Positions 23,807 through 35,810 of a DNA stretch of 64,000 bases are shown here, one piece after another. The stretch covers positions 1,240,001 through 1,304,000 of the forward strand of contig JARFXM010000003.1 of NCBI GenBank assembly GCA_029532625.1, in the 5' to 3' direction. The notes under the pieces were generated by a model. That model searched no databases and was not told the origin of the DNA. It was given only the letters and a program-made list of their open reading frames with translations. Numbering within the stretch: the first letter of the stretch is position 1; each line of letters opens with the position of its first letter. This DNA comes from Lomentospora prolificans (Eukaryota > Ascomycota > Sordariomycetes > Microascales > Microascaceae). Position numbers and translations under genes: made by a program.

Positions 23807-25581
23807 ATGAGGGAGCATGGTGACCATGGGGCTGAGAGTGAGATGGGAGGCTTTAATATCTGGTCTCCTAAAGACATTCAGAACTGTCCGGGTGCGGCCG
23901 ACCGCGGCCAAGACGACCACTCCCACGCCGGAGCTAAGTACGGTGGCTCGCCTCAACTTTGGGGGGACGCTGTCACTCCAGTCCGCCGATATGCGATCCG
24001 CACGACTCGAAATTCTACCCCAGCCCCTCAATCCCTGGTTGGAATGGCGATCAGAGTCGCCAGCTTCAACCTTCCTAAGCTCCTCTCAAAGCGAGCATGG
24101 TGCAACCTACCCAGGAGCCATGTTCAAGAAATCTACCTCAAGGCAGATAAGAAAAAGGCGTAAGTCACGCGTGGTACTTCTCGGAGCTGACAGATTATTC
24201 GGCGTCTAACATCGTTGATGCGGTGTGGAACAGCCTCACCATGGACACCTGGAGCTTTATGGCGTCCCTTCTATACGACCTAAGTGACCATCTAGACCTC
24301 GATGCCTACCAGCGGCAGTGGCAGGTCGACCTGCCCAGGCGACAGGGTCGGTACGGGTCGGATGGCTTGGCCATTGCATTGGCCCCGGCACACTCGCCTG
24401 ATCTCGATTACATTACCCATCTAGTCATCAAATGCGCCTCCGCTTTGAATGAACAAGAGCTTATCTCAATTGCGGGATTGAAGAACGTCGGCCTCTTGCG
24501 TATCTCAGACATGCCGGATTACCCAACCGACTCTGACCCCGTGCCTGTTGGCCGCATCACGGATCGGATCATTCGTGGATGGTCCGAAAAGGAAAACCCT
24601 TTCCCTGTACTGCGGATTTTGCAGATTGCGGGATGCTCCGAGATAACACCCAAGAGTATTCCCTACTGGAACAAATTCCCGGCCCTTGCCGTCGTCACCG
24701 TACGAGGATATCCTTCCCGTTGGGCCTGCACCGTGGGCGTTGAAGACGTAAATGGTTGGCGCAGCCCCACTGACCCGGATGACCTGCAGCTGCTAATGCT
24801 GAGATACTTCCACTCATGCATGGGCGTTGATAGGGAGGAGGGTATCTCTCATTCTCTCCCCGAACTTGCCAGGGCGGTTGCAAGGACCAAGCCGGTCGGA
24901 CTCGCGAATCTCTACGGCAAGGCGTTTGTGGCCGAATGCATCCCCAACCTCCCCCCCGTGCGAGAGTGGGACGGCCCCATTCCTCAAGATGCAATGGCGG
25001 AGACAGATCTGGTGGCCAAGCTCCCTCCTGCTGAGAATAGGAACGCCGATTACTATGACAACCCAATGTGGTGGCTCTACGCCGCCATCGGCTACGTCCT
25101 TTTCAATGACGAGGATCTCAAGGCGCATAATCCCGCGATTGGTGAGCGCCTTTACGTGGCCAACAAGTTTGTCATCCCTCCCACACCCATTATGACGGTG
25201 ATTGTCCGCCCCAACGAAGGCGGCCGCAGGGTCGGCTGGGAGTGGGACGTTCCTAGTTTCCCCCGCGAATACGTTGGCGATATCATACAGACAGGCCAGC
25301 GTCACCGAAAGTACCGTTTCGTGAGATGCGAATTCTTTGATAACATTGCCTCTCGTGCGCCGGGGTTCCGTGCTGCCAAGACTGGAAAGAACGGCCAAAG
25401 CAAAGCCGAACGACCCGCGCACAACGAGGAGCAGGCCGGGCGTTACGACCCTCGTCGTCCTCAGCACTCGAAGGGACCGGGCGTCCCGCGGTCGCGCGAT
25501 AGGAGCGAGTCATCCGCGTCCGTTCGGAAGAAGAAGAAGCGCCGCATAGACGATGTCCTCGCTAGTCTAGGCGGGGTTTAA
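23807..25581 (+). CDS. Conserved-looking fungal protein of unknown function, leucine-rich with basic C-terminus
   Basis: The downstream part is secure: an exon ending at 24159 with a GTAAGT donor joins in phase to the exon 24234-25581, with a CTAAC branch in the 74-nt intron. That junction reads AWCNLPRSHVQEIYLKADKKKALTMDTWSFM across two short segments. The body contains leucine-rich-like stretches (LDYITHLVIKC, LRILQIAGCSEITPKSIPYW) and a Trp/Tyr-rich segment (YYDNPMWWLYAAIGYVLF). The last 70 residues are disordered and end in a KKKKRR nuclear-type basic cluster, so a nuclear location is inferred. I do not recognise the family. The 5' end is doubtful: 23807 is the first sensible in-frame ATG and gives 566 residues, but the first 70 residues look poorly conserved in style and the alternative frame there is equally open. 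Confidence 0.65.
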
Positions 25582-26400
25582 ATGTCCTGGGAGTACGAAT
25601 CGTGGGTCTATAACCCGAAGTGGGCTATGGTATGATGTAGACCAGGGCCGAGTTAAAAAGGCATGGCAGGTTAAGAGATTGTTTTTCTTGAAGTGGCACT
25701 CTTCTTTGAATTAAATGGCGTTGATAAGAGGCATTAGCAAGGCGAACACTGGGAGCCGAAATAGCCATGACTCAGCCGGGGAGCGATGGCAGTGATTTTA
25801 CTCAAACCGGGCTGCCACAGTCTACGATAGGAATCACAACTAAGGCCTTTATAATAGACATAGGGATGAATGACGGTTGTGCTTGCGTCCCTAATTCTGT
25901 AGCTCATGGGTTCGTGCAGTGTTTATGTCGTGTCCCGCTCTCTGGAGGCGCCGTCCTTGTTAATGCGATTCGGCCTAGATAACCAATACGGACAACAGCT
26001 TGACGGACATCAGAACTTGCCGACCTGGTGGAGTGGCACACGCGGGACTGGGGTAATGAGATGGAATTGCGGCTCCGAGTCGGGGGAGAAACGCCAGCCT
26101 ACAATGCATACATAGTTTTTACGACACGAGATGTACCGCGAGTTATATTTCTCAAACACCTCATGTGCTGAACGAGCCAGCCATTAAGGAAGAGGGTAAG
26201 CAAGCGATTTAAGATTTCTTCTCTCCTCCAGTTTCCCCTCTAGAAACAGCCATGGCAAAAATTGAAAGCCAGAGTGAATATGAAGGATTGTGATTAGGTT
26301 GGAGAAGAAGAGAAAAGGGAAAAAGGACGGAGGAGAAGCGAAAGCCGTAGCTAAATCAAGGGAAAATTTTGGAGCATCACGTGACAAAGAGCTCGCTTCC

Positions 26401-26403
<3 letters not shown>

Positions 26404-26432
<29 letters not shown>
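26404..26432. repeat. Poly-T tract (29 T)
   Basis: An uninterrupted T run in gene-free DNA, preceded by CCC and followed by CCTC. It could be a relic of a reverse-transcribed poly(A) tail on the minus strand, but no target-site duplication is obvious, or a simple slippage tract. Confidence 0.85.
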
Positions 26433-27380
26433 CCTCTATGCTGCTAACGCTTCCGCTTCGGAGTAACATTTCTACGAAAAGGCTTGGCAGGCATTGTGGG
26501 GTTTGGATTGGGCCTGACGTAAGGGAGGGTGCGGCACGCGCCAGAGACCCTGAGCAGTCACCATTTTAGGTGGGAGGGGCAAGGTGGTCTTGGCGACCCC
26601 TCCATCCCATCCCACCACTCGGCGATACTCGCAGCTAAGCAGATCGAGCGAACCCAAAGATCTCAAGTTGCTTGCACGGGCTATGAGGCTCGCCCGGATC
26701 TGGGAAAAAGGTCGTACGGGGGCGAAATAATACAGGAGAATCGTGCCCGAGAGTGGAGATGCCATGAGTCATTTGGAGCGAAACGGAACAATGCATGATC
26801 GTGTTCTACATATGTGCAATAAAACGGTCCTATACTTTGCTTTGCGTACGGGACGGAATGCTACAATGTTATACTCCGGCTTTATGTACCTCGACGCGCT
26901 GCCAGCGGTGCGAGTGTGTGACTGGCGATGGCGGGGGCGGGGTGGCTCTTCGATCGTTGATGATTGATCAGGCACGGATTTCTCTTATCCAACAGACGGT
27001 GACACCCGCTCAGAGTCGAGATCAACCAAGGCTTTGTGAGGCAAGGTGGGTTCTTCTTTCACCCCTCTTGTGGTCTGCTGCTAACCTTGGACGACCAGAG
27101 GTCACGCTTCCATCTGAATAAGGGGATGGCGCCCCAGGCAAAAAGAGGAGGGGGGAGAGCAGCAACGGTGGCCGTATTAATTGCCTGGGCAACTAATAAT
27201 TGCACGCGACAGCGGGCTAGATCCCTAGCGTGGGTCTCAGGTTGTCTTGCAGGAGGGGCAGGAAATACGCCTAGGTCTACCTGCTTTACGTATACAAGTA
27301 ATGGATTGATGTTTGTAGTCATGCCGTGGAAAAGAGGTCGACGGAGAGGGGGGGCCCGCGGCTGGCCCAATGTGCGATGT

Positions 27381-27405
27381 CGTGTCGTGTCGTGTCGTGT
27401 CGTGT
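27381..27405. repeat. CGTGT pentanucleotide repeat, 5 copies
   Basis: Five perfect CGTGT units lie in intergenic DNA, with a further partial unit just upstream. Confidence 0.85.
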
Positions 27406-28675
27406 GGACATTGTCTACTTGAGGAAAGTTAAAAGGAACGGGACCGCTGCAATGTGGCGAGCGAACGGGCTAATGTTTTCGGCGCGCCGGGTGGAGGCGG
27501 TTGGGCTGGGTTGCGCATTGTGGCACGTTTGCAAGCATGATCAGGCCTGGTAGCATTCGCATTGCTCGGCCTCGGTGCCGGGCGTGGTTTTCGATAGGGT
27601 CGAGTCGCTTCTTCTAGGCGCGGGTGGCAGTTGTTAAACTACAGATTCATTTAGATCCATCGAACTCGAGGGAGAGTGGGGCCCGTAAACAGGCTTGGGG
27701 ATTCTCTGTAGGCATGCATCGAGGCCTGTTTAAATGCTCAATGCATGTTTTTCCTTTTTGCTTAATATTTTGCATTTTCTTGTAGAGTTCTCACCTCACT
27801 ATTCGCAGTGGCTTGGATGCAGAAAACAAGGGTCCTGGCAAAGAGGTCCGGGGTGTCTAGATCTACAATGGGAGATGGGCTTTGCCTGTCCTATTCACTG
27901 TCAACAGTGAGGTGGACAATACAGAAGGAAGGATCGAAGTTGGGTACCGATGATGATATCATCAACGCTGGCTGGAGCTCCAAGAACACAAAGACTTCCT
28001 CCACCTTCCACATGGCCAGCATATTGATGGGATTGGAACCAAACCAGCGCTAGCCAGCTGATTTTATGTTCCACACGTTCCTTCGCTCCCAGTGCCTACC
28101 CTACCTGTAATTCAGTGACCGCCTTTCATAAGAGTCATCAATGATTCCATTTTGCACCCCGCTTATTCTTAGCTGATTTTACCTGGAGAGAAATGGATCT
28201 TTCTTACAAGGCCGCACGTAGGAGAGGACGAGAGTTTCCTACCCTGTCCCTTATGTACAGATAGCAGGCATAAATAGAAACCCAAACCCAAACCCAAGAA
28301 TCCATCCCAAGCCACATCCCTCATCCTTGTCTCGGCTGGAACAACGAAGCGACAAAAGACACCCTCTGCCAACATTGAGCCCACCCTCCTACCAAAATCA
28401 CCCCGCATCCGATTTGATCACCCCGCACTCCCTCCCAAGTTGCGATCAGCTTCAAAACGCTGCCACTTCCCAAACACTTTTGCCGTACCCTCCCCTGGTT
28501 CTTCCTCTCTCTCCTTCTTTTCTCTTCCCCTTTCCTATTACCTCTGACGACTTGCTCTCTGTGATATCCCTTATTTCCCTGTTTCTTCCAAAACTGCTCA
28601 TTTTTCTCAACTTGCACCTACTCCTCTATCTATTCCTCTTTCCTGTACAATTGTACTCATTACGTATTATCCAAA

Positions 28676-29649
28676 ATGGCTAGAACTGGCGCTGGTGCCC
28701 CCCCCGGATCTAACTCCCGCGGCCGCGGAGGCAAGTTTAGAAAGTTTACTCGCGGCGGTAAGTTTGAATCTCCTGGGTGCCTTTTCTGCTTATGTTTCCT
28801 CTCGATTTTGCGAGAGTTCGCTTCGCCGAGACCCTGGACTTCCGGGCCGGTTGCACAAATTTCGGAGCTTCTCCGAAGAAGCCTCCCATTTCAGGAATGT
28901 CAGGAGCTGATCCCACCATTTTCTCCACAGGCGGCAAGCACTACTCCCGGGACCTCAGGCCTCAGGACGAGAACGGCAATGAGATTAGCATGTGGTCTGA
29001 AGACGCCCAGAGGCAATTAGCTTCTCTCTCCGACGAGACCAATAGCGAGGAAGACTCGGAGGACGGCTCTGATGACGAGGTCTCCGGCCAGGCCGTGAGC
29101 CGGGAGGAGCGCAAAAAGGAGAAGAAGCTCCGAAAGGAGGCGGCTATAGCCCGCAAGAACGCTCAGCCCGTAGAAGTGGGCGACCTCCCCCCTTCGGACG
29201 ACGATGAGGATGACGATGAGGACATGCCCAACAACCCCAACCACTCCAAGCAGGCACGGAATCAGACCAGGCTTGTAGACGACATCACGGGTGGTGTCGA
29301 CAAGCTTTCCGTCTCCAACAGGAAAGAGCGGGAGTCTGCTGAGGCCCAGGCGGCCAAGGAGAAGTACCGAGCTCTCCACGAACAGGGAAAGACGGATGAG
29401 GCCAAGGCTGATTTGGCCCGCTTGAAAGTTATCCGCGAGCAGCGTGAAGCGGAGGCTGCCCGGAGAAAGGTACGCTATCCTAGAATGACTTGCCCTCGGC
29501 CCTATTTGAGCCCGGTATGCTAACCGTATTTCTTGCTATTGCAGGCCGAGAAGGAGGAGAGGGATGCTCAAGAGGCTGCCCGCAAGGCCGAGCTGGAAGC
29601 CAAGCTTGCCTCCATCGAAGCGAAGAAGAGCGGCAAGAAGCTGAAATAA
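28676..29649 (+). CDS. PP28 / PDAP1-like casein-kinase-substrate phosphoprotein
   Basis: Three exons: 28676-28757, 28931-29469 and 29545-29649, giving 241 residues. The N-terminus is short, Gly/Arg-rich and basic (SRGRGGKFRKFTRGGGKHYS). An acidic Ser/Asp/Glu-rich middle follows (EEDSEDGSDDE; PSDDDEDDDEDMP) with several casein-kinase-2-type sites. The C-terminal half is the charged helical PP28 domain (NPNHSKQARNQTRL, then DKLSVSNRKERESAEAQAAKEKY) ending in a long Ala/Glu/Lys helix. PDAP1 (HASPP28) is a heat- and acid-stable phosphoprotein; its human member has been tied to growth-factor signalling and translation, but the fungal role is not established. All three exons share the same codon style and the splice sites are canonical, so the model is secure. 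Confidence 0.9.
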
Positions 29650-30136
29650 ACACACGAACTTAGCCCCGAGAAAAATTCGGGACGTAGAGAAATGGGTGTA
29701 TTCATCACATCCGACAGACAGCAAGGGAAACAAAATGTGCCCCTTCGTTCCTTTTATGACATGCATGCTATGACGATGCTTTCAACTTGCATTAGGGCTG
29801 ATGCAGGGCCCTAGGTTATGATGCCAGGATGCATCCCTACCGCCTCTCGAGCGTTGGTTGGTTTTGGATTCCCGTCTACACGGCAGACGGGGTTATACAG
29901 CGTTCAATAAGAATACTTTTAGAGGCGCATCATGGCCATAACTTTAAAACCCATCACTCCATATGATCCTTTCCCCCAACTTTTCTTCTGCGTTTTGTCC
30001 CTCCGTAGACCAGATACTTGCTCCTTTTTGTTATTAGCCTTCCCTCTTTCGTGCTCTCGTATCGCGTATTACCATTGACATCAATCTATACTGTCTTTTT
30101 TTTTAGGGGAAAAGACCATGGTGCCTAGGGACTCAT
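29650..30136. other. Convergent 3' regions, nothing else seen
   Basis: Nearly 490 bases lie between two genes that end facing each other. The right part is T-rich on the + strand. No ORF of interest. Confidence 0.5.
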
Positions 30137-31192
30137 TTACATGCCAACGATGCCATCAGTTCCGACAGTCTCTTTCCAGAGCTCGTCGAAATCGACACCC
30201 TCCTTGGAAAACATCTCTCGAATCTTGGTAGCCACCTCGGCCTGCTTGTCCGGGCCGAAGCCGTCAGGTCGCGTGCTCTCAAACTGTACTATCTCGATCC
30301 ACCTGAAGAACAAATCCTCCTTGCCTAGAGCCGCCAGCGCATCCCTAAAAGCAAAGACCTGCCTCCTGCGTTCCTCGGCGATGGCGCTCTCGCCGCCCGA
30401 CATGTCGAACGATAGCCAGCCGTGCGTCTTCTCGTGGAAGAGGACGATGCAGCGGAAGTCGTTGATGGAGAGGTCCTTCTTATCGACCAACCTGTGCGCC
30501 TGGACCATGGCCGCCCAGTCGAGATCCCACTGGCCGTTCATGGTGAGGTAGCCCGTCTTTTCCTGGATGAGGCGCGAGGCGGTGGCGGCGCGGAGGACGC
30601 CGAGGAACGTCTGCTTGAGGTCGGCTCTGTGGACGAGGGCGTCGAGATCGCGATCCCACTCGCGGCTCCTGCGAACGTAAATCTCCTTGTCGCGGAAGCC
30701 GACGGAGGCGCGCCACCTGACGGGGTTCCCGTGTGTGCGGCCGGCGCAGAACTCGACGGGCCAGGGCCAGACGAAGACGAAGAGGACGAGGTCGAGGGTG
30801 AGGGAGGCGGCGCGGCGGAAGAGCTCCCAGCCGATCTCGCGCCAGGAGTGGTCGGCGGGGGCGAAGGTGGTCTCGTTGGGGTAGCCAAAGGAAGACAGCG
30901 CGAGCTTGTAGTAGTAGGGGAGGACGTACTGGGCGCGCCAGACGAAGAGGGCGACGACGGCGAGGTTCATGGCGACGGGGACGAGGAAGACTTTACGCTT
31001 GAGGTCCTTGGGCTTGTTGTCGACGTGGGCGACGTAGACGTGGGTCGGGTCAAGGTGTTGGGTGAAGTGGGTTCGGAGGCCTTCGGGGGCCGGTTTGAAG
31101 GGTTTGGGCGGAGGGTCGGAGGAGGCGGATTTGGAGGATTTGGTGGAGGAGAGGAGACGGGCCTTGTCGGATTTCTTCTTGGAAGAGGCCAT
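30137..31192 (-). CDS. Fungal two-TM membrane protein of unknown function
   Basis: A single exon encodes 351 residues, with ATG at 31192. Residues 1-65 are Lys/Ser/Pro-rich and probably cytosolic. A first hydrophobic segment spans about 68-92 (VFLVPVAMNLAVVALFVW) and a second about 128-148 (AASLTLDLVLFVFVWPWPVEF), separated by a 35-residue loop with an N-glycosylation-type NET. The C-terminal 200 residues are soluble and mixed charged, with Trp-rich patches (GQWDLDWAAMVQAH; HEKTHGWLSFDMSGGES). I do not recognise the family and infer only that it sits in an internal or nuclear membrane with most of its mass on one side. The gene is strongly GC-biased at third codon positions, which makes a false 271-codon open frame appear on the other strand. 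It is divergent from the IF-2 gene. Confidence 0.8.
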   Translation of the reverse strand: MASSKKKSDKARLLSSTKSSKSASSDPPPKPFKPAPEGLRTHFTQHLDPTHVYVAHVDNKPKDLKRKVFLVPVAMNLAVVALFVWRAQYVLPYYYKLALSSFGYPNETTFAPADHSWREIGWELFRRAASLTLDLVLFVFVWPWPVEFCAGRTHGNPVRWRASVGFRDKEIYVRRSREWDRDLDALVHRADLKQTFLGVLRAATASRLIQEKTGYLTMNGQWDLDWAAMVQAHRLVDKKDLSINDFRCIVLFHEKTHGWLSFDMSGGESAIAEERRRQVFAFRDALAALGKEDLFFRWIEIVQFESTRPDGFGPDKQAEVATKIREMFSKEGVDFDELWKETVGTDGIVGM

Positions 31193-31757
31193 GTTGGGCG
31201 GTCCGGGAGGGAGGAGGGCTTTGATGGGAGGGAGTGAGGGTTGATTGGGATGTAATTAGGATGTTGATCTCGAGATGCCTTTTTTTTTGGCTGGGCCTTT
31301 GTGGAGAAAAAGCTCTAGACGCTTGGGCCAGCCGAGCAGCGACGTGACATCATCGGCCTTGGTTTCCGCGAGTGGACTTGATAGTGATATGAAAGGGAGA
31401 TAGGTGGTTCCAGAGGATATATAATGTATGGGAAATAATGTGATTGCTGTTGCAGGCCACACCCAAGTGTCTACTGATCTAGGATGTGCCTATTTGTTGA
31501 GAGGCTCATGAGATTCGGCCTTGTTCTGGGGCGACGAAAGGAGCTCCAAGTTCAACGGAGAGAGACACTATTAATTATTATTAGCATGGGTTGGTGGTAC
31601 CTTGTACCTTGTGCCTGGCATGTGTGGTATTACCGATGATTACCCAGTCCCTACCACTCTTTCTCGTCCATTTGCTGTCAACTTTTTTTCCAACCTTGTG
31701 AAACGTGCATCGAGCTGCCAGAGACAATACGGCCAACGCCCGATCGCAAATGGAATC
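31193..31757. promoter_or_regulatory. Divergent promoter: two-TM protein / mitochondrial IF-2
   Basis: A gap of 565 bases lies between genes pointing away from each other. It contains a G/T-rich middle and a GGTACCTTGTACCTTG direct repeat near 31596. No named binding site is claimed. Confidence 0.4.
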
Positions 31758-34700
31758 ATGATTTCAAGAACAATATGGAGGGTACTGTCATTCTATCCCT
31801 GAATCCACATCGAATCTACGCATACTAACGCTTTATGGGAATTTAAGGAGAGACGGAACATCTACATATGCTCCCTCTGTAACCGACTACCGGCGACACG
31901 GACACCCGCCGCATTCACCCACGCCCTACGATGGTCGAGCTCCTCAGGAGATAGCGGAGCCCCGGGCACCAAGTCGTCGGGCTGGGGGTCATCTTCGACC
32001 TTTGTTCCCAGGGTGCCGAAGCGCACGACTGAATCCGATGGCTTGGCCGACCACGAACTGGCGGCGCGCCACGCGCTACTGAAGAGCTCGCCGATCAAAC
32101 CCCAGAAGCCCACGGAACAGAAGCCACGCGCTTCTCCCAACCAGGAGACGAATGCGCAACAAAACCGGAAGCCGGGTCAACATGCGCAGAATCGGACGCC
32201 CCATAAACCCAACTGGGGAGGCCCGGCCGCGAGAAACAGCAATCGAAACGGAAACGGGGATGGAACGCAATCGACTGCTGGTGGACAGGCGAACCAGGGT
32301 TGGGGTGCCAATCGTCCCCAGAGGCAGCACAACCGCGCGTGGGGTACTGGCGATAACCAAAACTCGCCTCAAATGGCATCGCCCCGAGCGAACCAGGTTC
32401 AGGACTTCTGGAGCCATTTCGGTGACAAGCAGCCCGGTGGCAAAGCTAGCGGTGCTGGTGCAAAGAACGAGGATGACCTGCCTAACTGGAGCAGGTTACC
32501 CAGACGTCCCCGAAATAATAATAATAATAACAACCAGATGGATGGCAAACAGAGGAGCCGCGACGCCGGCGACTCATTCCTCGCTCAGTTTGGTGGCTCG
32601 TCGAAGAACACTCCAGGTGACTCAAGACAGTCTAATAACTGGCAGCAGAGGGGACCTCGACGAAATCAGGGTTCTACAACACCTTCGTGGCGTGCCGACG
32701 AGCGCGAATCCGGAAATACTGGACGAACAACAAACTTCCGCCGCGCGCCGCGTGACGACTCCACCTTTGGCGCTGGAAGGGCGAATGAGAATCAGCCTGC
32801 GAGATGGAACAGGTCTGAGCAGACACAAGATAATTGGTCTTCAGGATACAATAGAGCGCGGAGGAACCAGTCCAGTAACGAGAAGCCCCAGGATATCGAG
32901 ACTTCCCGCCCTATTGAAACATCTGCCGAGACTAGTACGCCCGATCAATCTGGCTGGGGTGTGAGGCAAGCGCATTCGCGCGAGGACGACCGAGTCGCTG
33001 CTAAACCTAAGAAAGCCAAGGGCGGCTGGCGGTCCAGGGGGGGATACGAGGAGCATGAGGATGGGTACGATGAAGACGCTGAAATCCTAGCAGAACAGCG
33101 ACGCCGCCAGAAAGTTGAAGAAAAGGCCGCCCGGAAGGCTAGGAGAGGCGGAGGTGGAAACGGGGTAGAGGTCAACAAGGCGCAAATGTTCATTCCCGAG
33201 TACATTGGTGTCACAGATCTTGCCAGCGCTCTCAAGGTTACCGTCCCGGTTTTCTTGCAGGCTCTCGAGCAACTTGGTTTCGAAGAAGTCACCGAGGATT
33301 CCATCTTCACCGGCGAAACTGCTGGGCTTGTTGCTCAAGAGTTTGGCTTCGACGTCAAAGTTGACGATGGTGCAACTCGTGACATTAAACCCCAACCCGT
33401 CCCAGAGGACTGGGGCAGTGTACCTTCAAGGCCCCCTGTAGTCGCCATCATGGGCCACGTCGACCACGGCAAGACTACTCTGTTAGACTGGCTACGGAAG
33501 TCCTCGATTGCCGCGCAGGAGCATGGTGGTATCACTCAGCACATCGGCGCCTTTGCCGTCAAATTGTCGTCCGGCAAATCCATCACCTTCCTCGATACGC
33601 CAGGTCACGCTGCGTTTCTCAGCATGAGGCAGCGAGGTGCTGAGGTAACAGATATTGTTATTCTCGTTGTCGCTGCTGACGACAGTGTTAAGCCACAGAC
33701 GCTGGAGGCGCTGAAGCATGTCCGGGATGCCAAGGTCCCCATGATTGTTGCTATCACCAAGGTCGACAAGGAAGACGCCCGCATTGCCCAGGTCAAATCT
33801 GATCTGAGCAACCACGGCGTAGAGCTTGAAGAATACGGTGGCGACGTGCAGGTGGTCTGCGTCAGCGGTAAGACCGGGCAGGGCATGGGCGACTTGGAGG
33901 AGAACATCCTTACGCTATCCGAAATTCTCGACGTCCGAGGCGATCCTGAGAGCCTTGCAGAGGGTTGGGTCCTTGAGGCTAGCGTCAAGCCGGTAGGAAA
34001 GGTTGCTACCGTCCTCATCAAGCGTGGAACGTTGCGCATTGGGGACTACCTTGTTTGTGGAACTGCCTGGGCCAAGGTGCGGGTGCTCAGGAACGAAGCC
34101 GGACAAGAGATCGAAGAGGCGCCGCCCGGTACCGCTGTCGAGGTTCTTGGCTGGAGAGATGAGCTTCCCAATGCCGGAGACCAGGCACTCCAGCCACCTG
34201 ATGAGGCGAAGGCTAGGCAAGCGGTCGATTACAGGAGAGAGATGCAAGACCGACAAAAGACTTCGGAACAGATCGCTGAAACGGAGCGACTGCGCCGCGA
34301 GACCGAGGCTAAGGCTGAAATTGAAGCTGCCGCTGGTGAAGACGCAGCCGAGACCGAGGCCGAGCCGAGCATGACGACTGTCAACTTCATCGTCCGCGGC
34401 GACGTCGTCGGATCTGTCGAGGCCGTCTGCGCAACAATCCAGGAAATCGGCAACAACGAAGTGCGGCCCAAGATTCTCCGATCCGCTGCTGGCACCATCA
34501 CGGAATCAGACGTCGAGTATGCCACTATGTCGCGCAGCGTCATTGTCAACTTCAACAACCCGATACCTGGTCACATCAAGCACCAGGCTGACGAAGCGGG
34601 TGTCAAGATCGTCGATCGAAGCGTCATCTACCATCTAGCCGACGACATCAAGGCAGAACTCTCAGCGCAACTGCCCGATTCCGTGTCTCAGAGGGTACTA

Positions 34701-35091
34701 GGCGAGGCGGAAATTCTGCAGGTCTTCCCAATCAACGTCAAGGGCCGGGTTTACAAGAACATTGCGGGCTGTAAGATTAGGAACGGCGTCGTGCGCAAGG
34801 CGGATACAATTAGGATTTACCGCAAGGGAAAGAAGGTCTTTGACGGTAAGTTTTCCAAACTACAGTTAACCGCCTTCTCCGGCGGGGGTTTGTTCTTCTT
34901 TTTTATTTGGATGTCTTATACTAACTTGTTGATTCCCAGGCAAACTGGAGTCTTTGAAGCATGGCAAGAAGGACGTCTCCGAGATGAGGAAGGGATCCGA
35001 GTGCGGTATGGGCTGCATCGACTTCCAGGATCTCGAGGTGGGTGACCAGATCCAGGCATATGAAGAGGTCCGGGAGAAGCGGACGCTGTAG
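31758..35091 (+). CDS. IFM1: Mitochondrial translation initiation factor IF-2
   Basis: Three exons: 31758-31781, 31848-34845 and 34940-35091, giving 1057 residues. The GTPase motifs are complete: G1 GHVDHGKTT at about residue 544, switch GGITQHIGAF, G3 DTPGHAAF, G4 TKVDK and G5 SGKTGQG. They are followed by the IF-2 C-terminal domains (NFIVRGDVVGSVEAV, RSVIYHLADDIK, CKIRNGVVRK). An IF2_N-like helical domain (IPEYIGVTDLASALKVTVP) sits just before the GTPase. IF-2 brings fMet-tRNA to the small mitochondrial ribosomal subunit. The first 390 residues are unusual, a long Asn/Gln/Arg/Gly-rich low-complexity extension including an AAT-encoded Asn run. The first exon encodes only MISRTIWR. I chose it because the main frame has no ATG before conserved sequence, and a GT donor plus CTAAC branch restores phase with a basic presequence; this exon is the weak point. 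Confidence 0.93.
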
Positions 35092-35810
35092 GATACTTGT
35101 ATAACTATATAGATATTCATCCCCTCTGTATGTAACAAAAAGCAATGAAAAGCTGGAATCGGAGGGCTTCAGTGATGGTTTCTTGGGTCAGATGTATAGA
35201 CGCATGCATGCATTCCATATCAATAGAAGATGATCACATTAAAAAAAGAGGGTAGCTGTGCAAAGTAGAGGGTGCTGGCCTCCAAAATGGCATTCAAAGG
35301 TGTATCATCAACAACCCTAGAGATGCAAATAGTGGGTGCGACGCTGTCAGAGCCAAGAAAGAAGACCAAAAAGGAAAAAGAAGAAAAAAAGAAGAAAAGA
35401 AAAAAGGTGTCACACACATAATCGAACGCAGGAAGGCAAACAATATGCGCCATTGTTCATTTAGAGGCGTGCTTACCAGTAGCCCCTCACAATCAACCGA
35501 AGCTGGTGAGGGACAGGAGCTATAGATGATATTTGGATATATAAGCCATTAGCAGCTCTCAGTCTAGTCGAGGTCTTTGGGGAAGGAGGCAAGGGAGATG
35601 GAACCAATTGATGATGCCTTCCTTGATTAGAAGCACCACTGTTTTGTATAGCACACCAGACTAGTTTGGAACAATTTCTTAGTGGGAAGTTGTGATGCCT
35701 CTCCTCGGACACCATGCTAGTAGTCACTTGAGCTCCTTTGCGTGAGCGATTCCGTCTATTGCTCTATTTATTGGGGTTTCAACGCCATATGTACGGTCCC
35801 GAAGGTGCGG
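35092..35810. other. Convergent 3' regions of IF-2 and Tsr3
   Basis: About 720 bases are shared by two converging transcripts. A purine-rich AAGAAAAA stretch lies at 35358-35407. No gene or RNA is recognisable. Confidence 0.5.

Larger units (their letters stand above)
25582..28675. other. 3.1 kb intergenic stretch, no gene recognised
   Basis: This holds the 3' region of the previous gene and, at the right, a 450-base C/T-rich tract that is probably the promoter and leader of the PP28 gene. In between are only short frames, a 29-base T run (26404-26432), a CGTGT tandem repeat (27381-27405) and G-rich stretches. No transposase, reverse transcriptase or RNA gene is recognisable. Confidence 0.55.

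Noticed and set aside
26404..26432. Poly-T run as the tail of a retrotransposon
   Set aside because: No reverse-transcriptase or endonuclease peptide nearby on either strand and no visible target-site duplication.
30422..31237. 271-codon open frame on + strand, Glu/Gly/Val/Asp-rich
   Set aside because: It is the complement of the strongly GC3-biased two-TM protein gene; its composition is that of a shadow frame and it has no motif.
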